A stretch of DNA of 25,851 nt from assembly GCA_002424705.1 (NCBI GenBank), contig DIKW01000027.1, positions 1-25,851 of the forward strand, given 5' to 3'. Position 1 is the stretch's first letter. Each line of letters starts with the position of its first letter. Origin of the DNA: Geobacter sp. UBA5608. Lineage in GTDB: Bacteria; Desulfobacterota; Desulfuromonadia; Geobacterales; Pseudopelobacteraceae. The position numbers and the translations under genes were made by a program. Positions 6,409-15,508 of the stretch are shown here, piece after piece. The notes under the pieces were generated by a model. That model saw nothing but the letters and a program-made list of their open reading frames with translations. It searched no databases and had not been told where the DNA came from.

Positions 6409-6783
6409 TCATTCAATGATCTTGACGGCGGTGACGAAGTATTCCGATTCACCGAAGCAGCTGGTGGGGACCCCTTTGTGCTGTTCATAGGTCAGTGCCA
6501 GTTTCTTTGACATTGAACGGTTGATGCTGTCGGCAACCGCGTCGTCCCTGACCGAGAAGATAAACTTTTCAGGGACCATCCCCTGCAGCGGCAGCATGGT
6601 CAGCTCTCCCTCCCAGGTCTTGCAGAGCCAGCCCTTGCTTGAAAACTTCTGTACGTAGCCGGTGCGTTCACCCTTGGAGTAGCTCCAGGTGAGGGTGGCC
6701 CAGGTATAGAGGGCGCCTAGGGCGATCACCAGGATGATTGCTGCGGCAATGGTTGAGACGATGCTGGCCTTGGTGATCGGCAT
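6409..6783 (-). CDS. Small membrane-anchored protein of unknown function
   Basis: A 124-residue protein starting MPITKASIVSTIAAAIILVI. One N-terminal transmembrane helix (about residues 8-32) is followed by a soluble domain, GERTGYVQKFSSKGWLCKTW onward, probably outside the cytoplasm. The C-terminal part includes two cysteines and ends SEYFVTAVKIIE. I recognise this as a conserved hypothetical protein type but know no function. The ATG at 6781-6783 is supported by AAGGAG upstream and by the position of the helix; the longer frame to 6921 is only read-through over the neighbour. It follows the DUF4177-like gene by 23 bases on the same strand, so the two are probably cotranscribed. Confidence 0.75.
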   Translation of the reverse strand: MPITKASIVSTIAAAIILVIALGALYTWATLTWSYSKGERTGYVQKFSSKGWLCKTWEGELTMLPLQGMVPEKFIFSVRDDAVADSINRSMSKKLALTYEQHKGVPTSCFGESEYFVTAVKIIE

Positions 6784-6806
6784 GGCGTAACTCCTTGAGA
6801 AGGTAA

Positions 6807-6989
6807 TTAGTTGTCGTGCTTCCCGTCCCGGGTAAACAGCACAAAGGCCATCGAGGGCCGCTTGCTGCTCTCGCGCATGGCGAACTGCAGGCCGTCGTAG
6901 CGCCAGCCTTTCGCGGTCCATTCGTTGAGCGTCTCCTCGATGGTCTCGTCGGTGACGTTGGACAGTTCGACTACCTTGTACTGCAGCAT
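6807..6989 (-). CDS. DUF4177-like small protein
   Basis: A 60-residue protein beginning MLQYKVVELSNVTDETIEET. The pattern YKVVEL... then LNEWTAKGWRYDGLQF... then a final strand (SMAFVLFTRD) fits DUF4177-type small proteins, which share a YKVV start and an LN-x-x-x-x-x-GW motif. Function is unknown. GGAGGG lies shortly before the ATG at 6987-6989, which rules out the longer frame beginning at 7151. It is the first gene of a probable two-gene unit with the membrane protein at 6409, and is divergent from the hsp20 gene. Confidence 0.75.
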   Translation of the reverse strand: MLQYKVVELSNVTDETIEETLNEWTAKGWRYDGLQFAMRESSKRPSMAFVLFTRDGKHDN

Positions 6990-7069
6990 GACAATCCCTC
7001 CTTTGATGACCGAGCGATAGTAGCCCAACGCCCGGTTCCCTTCAAGCTGAAAGGCTGGTGGCGGGGCCC

Positions 7070-7097
7070 TTGACAATCGCTCAATCGTGCTTATGTT
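7070..7097 (+). promoter_or_regulatory. Probable hsp20 promoter
   Basis: TTGACA (7070-7075), a 16-base spacer and TATGTT (7092-7097) form a sigma70-like promoter about 45 bases before the hsp20 start. The sequence CCCTTGA around the -35 box also resembles a heat-shock (sigma32) -35 element, though no CCCCAT-type -10 box is seen. Confidence 0.5.
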
Positions 7098-7144
7098 TTT
7101 TACAGAGGCTGCTGTATCAGAACCAGAGAGGAAGGAGAAAAAAC

Positions 7145-7594
7145 ATGGCAATCGTCAAGTACAACCCGTTGCGCGAACTGCGCACCATGCAGGACCAGAT
7201 GGACCGTCTGCTGAACCTTTCCTGGGGGGCGCCCGACTTTCCTGGTGAAGATATCAAGGAAGGGGTCTGGCAACCGGCGGTGGACATCTATGAAACCGCT
7301 GAGTCGATCGTGATCAAGGCCGAGCTGCCCGATGTGGAGCAGAAGGACATCGATGTGCGGATCGAGGACAACACCCTGACCATCAAGGGGGAGCGCAAGC
7401 ACGAGAGCGAGGTCAAAAAGGAGAACTACCACCGGATTGAGCGCTATTTCGGCAGTTTCCAGCGCAGTTTCAAGCTGCCCGGCACCGTGAATCAGGAAGG
7501 GGTCAGCGCCAACTGCGAAAAAGGGGTGCTGACCGTGACCCTGCCCAAGAAGGAAGAGGTGAAGCCGAAGCAGATCTCGGTGGAAGTTAAATGA
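7145..7594 (+). CDS. Hsp20 small heat-shock protein
   Basis: A 149-residue cytoplasmic holdase chaperone of the alpha-crystallin/Hsp20 family, which binds unfolding proteins without ATP. The N-terminal arm (MAIVKYNPLRELRTMQDQMD) is typical of bacterial members. The alpha-crystallin domain runs from about residue 40 (WQPAVDIYETAESIVIKAEL) to 140. It contains the conserved P-D/V core (AELPDVEQKDIDV), IKGERK, and the strand motif GVSANCEKGVLTVTLPK, followed by a short tail ending KQISVEVK that includes an I-x-V anchor. The ATG at 7145 follows AAGGAG; earlier in-frame ATGs are not needed. A promoter lies just upstream and a hairpin terminator just downstream, so it is probably monocistronic and stress-induced. 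Confidence 0.95.
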   Translation: MAIVKYNPLRELRTMQDQMDRLLNLSWGAPDFPGEDIKEGVWQPAVDIYETAESIVIKAELPDVEQKDIDVRIEDNTLTIKGERKHESEVKKENYHRIERYFGSFQRSFKLPGTVNQEGVSANCEKGVLTVTLPKKEEVKPKQISVEVK

Positions 7595-7620
7595 GGTAGC
7601 TGTTGCTAGCAGCTTAGACA

Positions 7621-7652
7621 AAGGGCCGGGGGAAGATTCCCTCGGCCCTTTG
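7621..7652 (+). terminator. Terminator after hsp20
   Basis: A stem of AAAGGGCCGGGGGAA pairing with TTCCCTCGGCCCTTT around a short loop lies 26 bases after the hsp20 stop. The following T-run is weak (TTTGTCGTT). It lies between convergent genes and may serve both strands. Confidence 0.75.
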
Positions 7653-7681
7653 TCGTTATGGTGTGTCAGGCGGTCTGTTGG

Positions 7682-7969
7682 TTAGGCAGACTTTTTGCTG
7701 TCGTCTGTTTGCTGGGCAGCATCCTGCGCTGACTCCTGGGCAGGTTCGCTGGAAGCCTCGGCCTTTTCTGCCTCCTGTTTCTGGGCATCCAGTATGTCGG
7801 CCTTGCGGGTTTCCTCCTGGATGTTACGCTGGAAATCGTCCGAGGCCTTTTTGAACTCGGCCAGTCCCTTGCCGAGGGATTTGGCAATGTCAGGCAGCTT
7901 GTTGGGGCCGATCACGATCAGGGCGATCACCAGGATGACGATCAGTTCAGGCATTCCGATTCCAAACAT
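7682..7969 (-). CDS. tatB: Twin-arginine translocase TatA/TatB-type subunit
   Basis: A 95-residue component of the Tat system, which exports folded proteins bearing twin-arginine signals. MFGIGMPELIVILVIALIVI gives the short N-terminal transmembrane helix with a polar residue (E8). It is followed by the hinge GPNKLPDIAKSLGKGLAEF, an amphipathic helix and a charged, Glu/Gln/Ala-rich tail. The IGPNKLP hinge resembles TatB more than TatA (which usually has FG before the lysines), but the bifunctional TatA-like class cannot be excluded. The ATG at 7967-7969 is chosen because the helix begins there and GGAGAAAG precedes it; the upstream ATG at 8029 is not needed. No tatC is in the window. It is divergent from dusB. 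Confidence 0.88.
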   Translation of the reverse strand: MFGIGMPELIVILVIALIVIGPNKLPDIAKSLGKGLAEFKKASDDFQRNIQEETRKADILDAQKQEAEKAEASSEPAQESAQDAAQQTDDSKKSA

Positions 7970-8098
7970 AGTGCTTTCTCCATAGGGGTGGTCTGTGGTG
8001 TGGCGCAGGCCATTAAACGAGTGAGTCATTAAACCCTTTCTGCCCTGTGGCTGGCAACAAAAAAATCACTGCCTGTCCGTTGTTCGCCCGTGCTAGTA

Positions 8099-8127
8099 TT
8101 GCACAAAAAATATGCATGCCTGATTAT
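8099..8127 (+). promoter_or_regulatory. Possible dusB-ntrBC promoter
   Basis: TTGCAC (8099-8104), a 17-base spacer and GATTAT (8122-8127) give a weak sigma70-like match. Transcription would begin about 15 bases before the GTG start of dusB. Confidence 0.3.
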
Positions 8128-8148
8128 GTTTTATGCAAAGAGGTCTCC

Positions 8149-9141
8149 GTGACGTTGTTACAGCCGTTAAAAATTGGGCGTTTAGTGCTGCCCCACAACA
8201 TCCTGCTGGCGCCTTTGGCCGGCATCACCAACCTACCGTTCCGCCTGATCTGCCGCAGGCAGGGGGCGGCCTTGGCCTTTACCGAGATGGTCAGTGTGAA
8301 CGGCATGGTTCGTGAAGGGGAAAAGACCAGGGCGCTCTTGCACAGCCTGCCGGAAGATCGCCCGTTGGGGGTGCAACTGTTCGGCAGCGACCCCCGGACC
8401 TTGGCCCAGGCGGCAGGGATGGTGGCCGACCAGGCCGACCTGCTGGATATCAACATGGGCTGCCCGGTGCGCAAGGTGGTGGCAGGCGGGGCCGGCTCGG
8501 CGCTGCTGAAAGATCTGGCAGGTATTCGAGAGATTATCCGTGCGGTGCGGGCGGTGACGGAACTGCCGCTGACCATCAAGATCCGCAGCGGCTGGCAGTG
8601 CGGTGAGCATGTCTACCAGGAGGTGGGGCGGATCGCCGAAGCAGAAGGCTGCGATGGCATCACCCTGCATCCCCGCAGTCGTACCCAGATGTTTTCCGGT
8701 CAGGCCGACTGGCCGCTGCTGGCGCGGTTGAAGGAGACGGTTTCGATCCCGGTGATCGGCAGCGGCGATCTGTTCACGGCTGAGGACTGCCAGCGGATGC
8801 TGTCTGAGACCGGTTGTGATGGTGTGATGATCGCCCGGGGCACCCTGGGTAATCCCTGGATCTTCCGGCAGACCCTGGAACTGCTGCAGGGTCGGGCGTC
8901 TGAGCCGGTTACGCCCCACGAGCGGGCCCAGGCCGCTGAGGAACATCTTAGGCTGCAGATTGAGGCGCTGGGTGAGTCGGTGGCACTACGTGAGATGAAG
9001 AAACATCTGGGGTGGTATATCCATGGGGTGCCGGGGGCGGCCAGCCTGCGGCGAGCCGTGAACAACGCCCAGACCGCCGAGCAGTTGCGGGCGGTGCTGG
9101 GGCAACTGGCACAGAACGGAGCAGACCAAAGCGGTGTCTAG
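8149..9141 (+). CDS. dusB: tRNA-dihydrouridine synthase B
   Basis: A 330-residue FMN enzyme that reduces specific uridines in the tRNA D-loop with NADPH. The TIM-barrel is clear: LLAPLAGITNLPFRLICRRQ near the start, DINMGCPVRKVV with the catalytic cysteine (C105), LTIKIRSGW (K144), TLHPRSRTQMF and IGSGDLF then CDGVMIARGTLGNPWIF for FMN phosphate binding. A C-terminal helical tRNA-binding domain ends near residue 325. The GTG at 8149-8151 is preferred because GAGG lies about 7 bases before it and the family N-terminus begins there; ATGs at 8047 and 8116 would add an unconserved tail. It overlaps ntrB by 8 bases. The order matches the nifR3-ntrB-ntrC operon known from other proteobacteria (nifR3 is dusB). 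Confidence 0.94.
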   Translation: MTLLQPLKIGRLVLPHNILLAPLAGITNLPFRLICRRQGAALAFTEMVSVNGMVREGEKTRALLHSLPEDRPLGVQLFGSDPRTLAQAAGMVADQADLLDINMGCPVRKVVAGGAGSALLKDLAGIREIIRAVRAVTELPLTIKIRSGWQCGEHVYQEVGRIAEAEGCDGITLHPRSRTQMFSGQADWPLLARLKETVSIPVIGSGDLFTAEDCQRMLSETGCDGVMIARGTLGNPWIFRQTLELLQGRASEPVTPHERAQAAEEHLRLQIEALGESVALREMKKHLGWYIHGVPGAASLRRAVNNAQTAEQLRAVLGQLAQNGADQSGV

Positions 9142-10231
9142 CGAACGCAACGAATATTACGCCACCGTGCTGGACAGCGTGGGAGACGGCGTGATCGTGA
9201 TCAGTCGGGAGGGACAGGTGACCCTGATGAACCCGGCTGCCGAGGAGCTGACCGGCCGTTCCCGCCGTCAGACGCTGGAAGTGCCGTTTGCCGGCGCCTT
9301 CAGCAGTGAACCGGTGCTGGTGGAGATGGTGCAGCGCACCGCTGCCAACGGTGTCTCCCGTTCCGATCAGGATAATGTGGTGCTGAAGAGTGCCGGCCGT
9401 CTGGTCCCGGTTAATGCCAGTACGGTGCCGCTGATGCGGGCCGATGGTGAGGTGATCGGCGTGATCCTGACCCTGCGCGACATGACCTCGATCCGAGAGC
9501 TGGAGGCGGCGGTGCGGCAGGCCGACCGGCTTTCCACCCTGGGCACCCTGGCCGCCGGCCTGGCCCACGAGGTGAAAAATCCGTTGGGCGGCATCAAGGG
9601 GGCGGCTCAGCTGCTGGAACGGGAACTTGATCCGGACAACGATCTGCTGGAATACCCGCGGGTGATGATCCGCGAGGCGGACCGGATCGACAAGATCATC
9701 CGTCAACTGCTGGAACTGGCCTCGCCCAAGGGGCCGCGCTACAGCCCGGTCAACCTGCATATGGTGCTGGGGGATATCATCCTGCTGCAGCGCGAGGCGG
9801 CCGGTTCGCGGGAGGTCTCGATCGTGACCGGCTTCGATCCCAGCATCCCGCCGATCATGGCCGATGAGGCCCAGCTGACCCAGGTCTTTTTGAACCTGAT
9901 CCGCAACGCCCTGGAGGCGATGACCGAGGGGGGGCGGCTGACGGTCACCAGCCGGGTGTTGTCCGAGTATCAACTGGGGCATGACGAGGGACGCAGCCGG
10001 ATGGTGGCGGTGGAGGTGGCCGACACCGGCCCCGGCATTGCAGCGGAAAACCTGCCCAAGGTAGGCACCCCCTTCTTCAGTACGAAAGAGGGCGGCACCG
10101 GCCTGGGGCTGGCCATCTGCCAGAAGATCGTGTCCGAACATCGCGGCATGCTGAAGATCGATTCCCAGCCGGGCCAGGGTACCCGGATCAGCGTGCTGCT
10201 GCCGTTGATTCAATCACCCGCGAAAGGGTAA
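9134..10231 (+). CDS. ntrB: PAS-domain sensor histidine kinase, NtrB-type
   Basis: A 365-residue cytoplasmic kinase with no transmembrane segment, as expected for NtrB. A PAS domain covers about residues 5-115 (LDSVGDGVIVISREGQVTLM, NPAAEELTGRSRR). The HisKA dimerisation domain has the H-box GLAHEVKNPLGGIKGAAQLL with phospho-accepting H145. The ATPase domain shows NLIRNALEAM (N-box), ADTGPGI (G1), FFSTKEGGTGLGLAI (F and G2). The GTG start at 9134 overlaps the dusB stop by 8 bases, and ntrC follows 4 bases after the stop, so all three should be cotranslated. Position after dusB supports true NtrB rather than another NtrB-like kinase, but the nitrogen role is inferred. No PII gene is nearby. 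Confidence 0.88.
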   Translation: MSSERNEYYATVLDSVGDGVIVISREGQVTLMNPAAEELTGRSRRQTLEVPFAGAFSSEPVLVEMVQRTAANGVSRSDQDNVVLKSAGRLVPVNASTVPLMRADGEVIGVILTLRDMTSIRELEAAVRQADRLSTLGTLAAGLAHEVKNPLGGIKGAAQLLERELDPDNDLLEYPRVMIREADRIDKIIRQLLELASPKGPRYSPVNLHMVLGDIILLQREAAGSREVSIVTGFDPSIPPIMADEAQLTQVFLNLIRNALEAMTEGGRLTVTSRVLSEYQLGHDEGRSRMVAVEVADTGPGIAAENLPKVGTPFFSTKEGGTGLGLAICQKIVSEHRGMLKIDSQPGQGTRISVLLPLIQSPAKG

Positions 10232-10235
10232 TCCT

Positions 10236-11678
<1,443 letters not shown>

Positions 11679-11680
11679 TC

Positions 11681-11800
11681 CCAGCTTCATCTCAAGGCGC
11701 TCTCTGCGTTAGCGTCGTCGTCGGCTCCTCGACGTATTGCCATATACGCCTGCGTCGCCTCCTCCTTGCTGCCTTGAGATCATCCTTGACCTAAAGCTGG
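11681..11800. repeat. Long imperfect palindrome downstream of ntrC
   Basis: Starting three bases after the ntrC stop, the outer arms CCAGCTT (11681-11687) and AAGCTGG (11794-11800) pair. The inner arms ATCTCAAGGC (11689-11698) and GCCTTGAGAT (11771-11780) pair exactly. Inside, the segment ...CGACGTATTGCCATATACGC... offers a further GC-rich pairing around a TGCC loop. It resembles interspersed palindromes seen in the intergenic regions of many proteobacteria. It may be a repeat element or a structured 3' end. Confidence 0.6.
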
Positions 11801-11817
11801 AGCATGTACCCCTGTCG

Positions 11818-11846
11818 GGGGCCGGAAACGGCCCCTTTCTTGTTTT
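11818..11846 (+). terminator. Strong terminator of the dusB-ntrBC unit
   Basis: GGGGCCG, a GAAA tetraloop and CGGCCCC are followed by TTTCTTGTTTT, a textbook intrinsic terminator on the plus strand. It abuts the stop of the convergent HAD gene. Confidence 0.9.
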
Positions 11847-12468
11847 AAAAGACGTGCTGTAGCAGCTGGCTGTGGCGTTCGATCACCGCCAGGGCCGGCA
11901 GGTCCGATTTGTAGGCGATGAACGGCACCCCGGCGGCGGCGGCGGCCTGCATATCCACGGCGCTGTCACCGACGAACAGCGCCTCAAGGGGAGCGATGCC
12001 ATAGTGCTCCAGCACCTTCAGCAGCGGCTCGGGGTGCGGCTTGGGGTTGGCCACCTTACCGGCGGTCATCACGCAACCGAAAAACCCCTCCAGGCCGAAA
12101 TCCTCGATGATCATCTCCATTGACGAGGCCCGGTTGGTGCAGACCGCCAACTCCACCTGACCTTTCAACTGCTCCAGCGTCTCCACCAGCTCTGCTTCCC
12201 GCCGCATGTAGGGCATCAGCTCCTTGTAGCGGATGGTCTTGCCGATGGCGATCGCCTGCTCCTTCTGGGGGTCATCGCCAAAGAAGTGTTCGATCACGTC
12301 CAGATAGGAGTAGGTGTGCAGCACCTGTTCCGACAGCCGGCAGAGGCGGTCAATGGGCGGCCGCCCCAGCCCGGCCATGATCCGGTTGTAGAAGATGTAG
12401 TTGGACTCGATGGAGTCGAGGATGACCCCGTCACAGTCGTAGATAACCGCCTTGTAGCGTGGTGTCAC
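11845..12468 (-). CDS. HAD-family phosphatase (phosphoglycolate-phosphatase-like)
   Basis: A 207-residue haloacid-dehalogenase superfamily hydrolase. Motif I is YDCDGVILDS (nucleophile D11, acid/base D13), motif II is VCTNRASS, motif III is the lysine in NPKPHPEPLL and motif IV is FVGDSAVDMQAAAAAG. An alpha-helical cap lies between motifs I and II, as in phosphoglycolate phosphatase and beta-phosphoglucomutase relatives, so small phosphorylated metabolites are likely substrates; the exact one is not readable. The GTG at 12466-12468 is preferred over upstream ATGs because it overlaps the HNH stop (GTGA) and has GAGGAAAA before it. It is the last gene of the coupled chain that starts with the EAL-HDOD gene. 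Confidence 0.87.
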   Translation of the reverse strand: MTPRYKAVIYDCDGVILDSIESNYIFYNRIMAGLGRPPIDRLCRLSEQVLHTYSYLDVIEHFFGDDPQKEQAIAIGKTIRYKELMPYMRREAELVETLEQLKGQVELAVCTNRASSMEMIIEDFGLEGFFGCVMTAGKVANPKPHPEPLLKVLEHYGIAPLEALFVGDSAVDMQAAAAAGVPFIAYKSDLPALAVIERHSQLLQHVF

Positions 12469-12776
12469 GATTGGTTTTCCTCTTTCGGGTGCATCCGTTG
12501 CAGATACTCTTCCCATTCCATCGGCAAGAGGTACTTCTTGCGGCTGTTGCATTCCCGGCAGGAGGGGACCACGTTGTTGCGGCTGGCCTTGCCGCCGCGG
12601 GTGACCGGCACGATATGGTCCATGGTCAGCTCATCGGGCGGGAAGCTGTTGCCGCACCAGTGGCATCTGCCCTGGGCCACCCGGTTCTTCCACCAGCGGC
12701 TGCGGCGCAGCTCCCGGGATTTGTCCCGTTCCCGTTTGATCTCTTCCTCAGTAACTTCAATGATAAAATCGGTCAT
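12465..12776 (-). CDS. Small HNH endonuclease-like protein
   Basis: A 103-residue protein with a compact HNH nuclease domain. The zinc ligands are two CxxC pairs, C38/C41 (RCHWCGNS) and C73/C76 (SCRECNSRK). The catalytic segment is LTMDHIVPVTRGGKASRNNV, with H54 and N68 matching the family residues, and N77 completing the HNH pattern. A basic, helical N-terminus (KRERDKSRELRRSRWWKNR) could bind nucleic acid. No targeting domain is visible, so it could be a housekeeping DNA- or RNA-processing nuclease. It begins three bases after the mutS2 stop and its TGA overlaps the GTG of the HAD gene, so it is part of one transcript. Confidence 0.88.
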   Translation of the reverse strand: MTDFIIEVTEEEIKRERDKSRELRRSRWWKNRVAQGRCHWCGNSFPPDELTMDHIVPVTRGGKASRNNVVPSCRECNSRKKYLLPMEWEEYLQRMHPKEENQS

Positions 12777-12779
12777 GGT

Positions 12780-15137
12780 CTAGTCCAGTTCGGCGATGGT
12801 GGCGCCGTCGCGTCCTTCGTGGGGGGCGCCGCTGCGCCAGGTGGCCACCTGGGGGTGGCGGCCCAGAAATTCGCGCACCGCCTGCTGCAGCACGCCGCTG
12901 CCCAGGCCATGCACCACCCTGATCTCACGCTCGCCGGCCAGCACGGCCTGGTCGACGAATGCCTCCAGCAGGGTCAGGGCCTCGTCGACCCGTTTGCCGA
13001 TCAGGTTCAGTTCGGAGGGCACTGATTCCACGGTCTGGGACAGGCGGATGGCGGCTTTTGCTGGTCGTTTGGAGGCGGCCGGGGCGGCTGACGCCAGCGC
13101 CAGGCCGTGCAGCGGCACCTCCATCTCGATGCTGCCGGCCCGCACCCTGACCTTCTGGCGGGCCTGATCCACGGCCACAACCGTTGCGTCGCGGTCCAAC
13201 AAGCGCAGATGGACCTGCTGGCCCGGCTTGAGTGTGTCGGCGGAGGGCGGTTGTTGGTCGGCCGGGGCAAAGGTTGCCTCCAGTTGACCTGCGCGCTCAC
13301 GGAGCTTGTCGGCGGTCTCCTTGCGCCGCTCTCTACGGTACTCATCCAGCAGGCTGTTCAGCTCGCGGCGGGTGGCGGTCACCAGGGCACGGGCCTCATC
13401 GCGTCCCTGCTCGGCAATCCTGCGCCGCAGCTCGTCCAGTTCGGCCTTCTGCTGCTCCAATGCCTGCGCCTGTGCCTTAAGCCGCTGTCGTTCCGCCTGC
13501 TGGCCTGCCAGCTCATCGGCCAGGGCGTTGCGCTTCTGGCGCAGCTCCTCGATCACCCCGGCAAAGGCGGTGCCGGCATCACCCAGCAGCTCCCGGGCAA
13601 AAGCCAGCACCGTTTCGGGCAGGCCGTAGCGCCGGGCGGTCTCCAGGGCGTGGGACTGGCCCGGTTCGCCCATCACCAGCCGGTAGCGCGGGGTCCAGCT
13701 GGCGCTGTCGAACTCCATGCCGGCGTTCTGCATACCGGCTGAGCGTTGCACAAAGCCGACGATCTCGGTCAGGTGGGTGGTGGCCATCACCACCGCCCCC
13801 CGGTTCTGCAACTCATGCAGCACGGCGCAACCGATGGCCGCCCCCTGCAGCGGTTCGGTGCCGGTGCCCAGTTCGTCCAGCAGCACCAGGCTTCTGGGCC
13901 CGGCCTGCTCCAGGATGCGGGCGATGCCGGCCACATGGGCCGAGAAGGTGGACAGGCTGCTCTCGATGGATTGCTCATCGCCGATATCCACCAGCAGGGC
14001 ATCCAGGAGCGGGATGACCGAGGAAGGGGAGGCCGGCACCGGCATGCCGGCCAGGGCCATGGCGGTGACCAGTCCAGCCGTCTTGAGCGCAATCGTTTTA
14101 CCACCGGCGTTGGGGCCGCTGATGGCCAGCACCTGAAAATCAGCGCCCAGTTCCAGGTCCAGCGGTTCCACCGGCGGCGCATCCGGTTGGTCGGCCCGCA
14201 GGGCCAGCAGCAGCGGGTGGCGGGCCGACAGCAGGCGCAGGGTGGTGTCGGTCGAGAGTTCCGGCATGGCCATGGCGTACTGCTCGGCATAGGCGGCGAT
14301 GCTGTCCAGCCGGTCCAGCTCCACCAGGGTGCCGAAGCAGGCCCTGATCCGATCGCTATCCTCGCGAATCCAGGCTGAGAGCCGCCGCAGGATGCGGATC
14401 TCCTCGGCTTTTTCCTCGGCGGACAGGTTTTCCAGTTCGTTAACAAAGGGGATGATCTCCAGCGGCTCCATGAAGGCGGTCTCGCCGGAGGAGGAGACGT
14501 CGTGCACCACACCCGGCACCATCCCCTTGGAGTCCATCCGCACCGGTATCACCCAGCGGCCGGAACGGATGGTGATGAAGTCGTCCTGCAGGAAGATGGC
14601 GGTCTCGTGTTTGCGCACGATCTCCTCCAGCTTCTTGCGGACCCGGGCTGTCAGGGTCCGCTTGGCCCTGCGGATCTCGGCCAGCTCACGTGAGGCGCTG
14701 TCCAGGATGGTGCCCTCGTCATCCAGGGTGGCCGAGAGCGGTTCCAAGATGTCGCTGAAGGCCACCGGGGCCGGTTCAATGCCTTTCAGCAGCGGGATAT
14801 CCTGACGGGGGTTGAACTGGTGGGCCAGTTCGGCCAGCGAGCCCAGCACCGGGATGAACTGCAAGAGCGCCAGCGGGGGCAGTATCGCTCCTGCGGGCCG
14901 TACCTGGTCCAGCAGCGGACGGATATCCTCAAAACGGCTGATCCGCAGTGAGATTCGTTGCCGTGTCAGTCCCCTGATCTCCTCCACCCGTCCCCAATCC
15001 TGGCGGATGCGGGCAGCGTCCCTCAGGGGCGTCATGGCAAGGATTGCCGTTTCGGTACACTGGCTGCGGGCATGGTAACCCACCAGGCGCAGGATTTTAT
15101 CGAATTCGAGTCGTTTCAGGGTTTCAGGTTTGATCAT
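12780..15137 (-). CDS. mutS2: MutS2 with C-terminal Smr domain
   Basis: A 785-residue MutS2 protein. The N-terminal lever and clamp region leads to the ABC-type ATPase with Walker A ISGPNAGGKTIALKT (K347), then SSLSTFSAHVAGI and Walker B SLVLLDELGTGTEP, plus ATTHLTEIV. A long coiled coil (about 510-610, Arg/Gln/Glu-rich) precedes a KOW-like segment and the C-terminal Smr nuclease domain, which has LNLIGKRVDEAL, VVHGLGSGVLQQAVREFL and GRDGATIAELD. In Bacillus, MutS2 splits collided ribosomes, and other members suppress recombination; either fits. MutS1-type mismatch recognition is absent. The ATG overlaps the release-factor-like stop (ATGA), so the two proteins are translationally coupled. Confidence 0.95.
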   Translation of the reverse strand: MIKPETLKRLEFDKILRLVGYHARSQCTETAILAMTPLRDAARIRQDWGRVEEIRGLTRQRISLRISRFEDIRPLLDQVRPAGAILPPLALLQFIPVLGSLAELAHQFNPRQDIPLLKGIEPAPVAFSDILEPLSATLDDEGTILDSASRELAEIRRAKRTLTARVRKKLEEIVRKHETAIFLQDDFITIRSGRWVIPVRMDSKGMVPGVVHDVSSSGETAFMEPLEIIPFVNELENLSAEEKAEEIRILRRLSAWIREDSDRIRACFGTLVELDRLDSIAAYAEQYAMAMPELSTDTTLRLLSARHPLLLALRADQPDAPPVEPLDLELGADFQVLAISGPNAGGKTIALKTAGLVTAMALAGMPVPASPSSVIPLLDALLVDIGDEQSIESSLSTFSAHVAGIARILEQAGPRSLVLLDELGTGTEPLQGAAIGCAVLHELQNRGAVVMATTHLTEIVGFVQRSAGMQNAGMEFDSASWTPRYRLVMGEPGQSHALETARRYGLPETVLAFARELLGDAGTAFAGVIEELRQKRNALADELAGQQAERQRLKAQAQALEQQKAELDELRRRIAEQGRDEARALVTATRRELNSLLDEYRRERRKETADKLRERAGQLEATFAPADQQPPSADTLKPGQQVHLRLLDRDATVVAVDQARQKVRVRAGSIEMEVPLHGLALASAAPAASKRPAKAAIRLSQTVESVPSELNLIGKRVDEALTLLEAFVDQAVLAGEREIRVVHGLGSGVLQQAVREFLGRHPQVATWRSGAPHEGRDGATIAELD

Positions 15138-15508
15138 GGCTGGTCTGGCGCAGGGGCTGCCGAGGTGGAACGGCGTTGTCTGCGGGCTTTCTGTTTGCGA
15201 ATTTTTGCGCTGCGGGTATCCTCGGTCGTGGCAAGGCCGCGCGAACGGGCGATTTTTTCCAGCAGTTCCCGGCGGGCCAGGAAACGGTTTAAGGATTGAC
15301 TGCGCACGCGACCGCAGCGGGCCTCGATGCCGCTGGGCAGGTGCCGCACCTGGACGCAGGTGGCGGTCTTGTTGACATGCTGGCCGCCGCGGCCCGAAGA
15401 GCGTACAAAACGCTCCTCCAGCTCTTCCTCGCGCACCTCCAGCTCGGCCATGCGGCGCAACAGCCAGCGGTTCTTCTCATCACTGACGGCAAAGGAGGGC
15501 GGCTGCAT
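15134..15508 (-). CDS. GGQ-domain peptide-release factor-like protein
   Basis: A 124-residue protein consisting of a class I release-factor catalytic domain without codon-recognition domains. The key sequence is FVRSSGRGGQHVNKTATCVQ with GGQ at residues 41-43, followed by RSQSLNRFLARRELLEKI. A basic tail (RSAKIRKQKARRQRR) resembles the ribosome-binding tails of ArfB/ICT1 and the mitochondrial factor mtRF-R (C12orf65). It should hydrolyse peptidyl-tRNA in a codon-independent manner. The ATG at 15506-15508 overlaps the EAL-HDOD stop (TGATG); the preceding in-frame GTG at 15511 is an alternative. Its stop overlaps the mutS2 start, a suggestive link to ribosome rescue. Confidence 0.88.
   Translation of the reverse strand: MQPPSFAVSDEKNRWLLRRMAELEVREEELEERFVRSSGRGGQHVNKTATCVQVRHLPSGIEARCGRVRSQSLNRFLARRELLEKIARSRGLATTEDTRSAKIRKQKARRQRRSTSAAPAPDQP

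Noticed and set aside
8047..8148. N-terminal extension of dusB from upstream ATG codons
   Set aside because: The extension is not conserved in the family, lacks a ribosome binding site and overlaps the likely promoter; the GTG at 8149 has GAGG before it.
8948..10213. Long open frame of 421 codons on the minus strand
   Set aside because: It is antisense to dusB and ntrB, which carry clear family motifs. The His/Gln/Gly-rich translation is typical of a shadow frame in GC-rich coding DNA.
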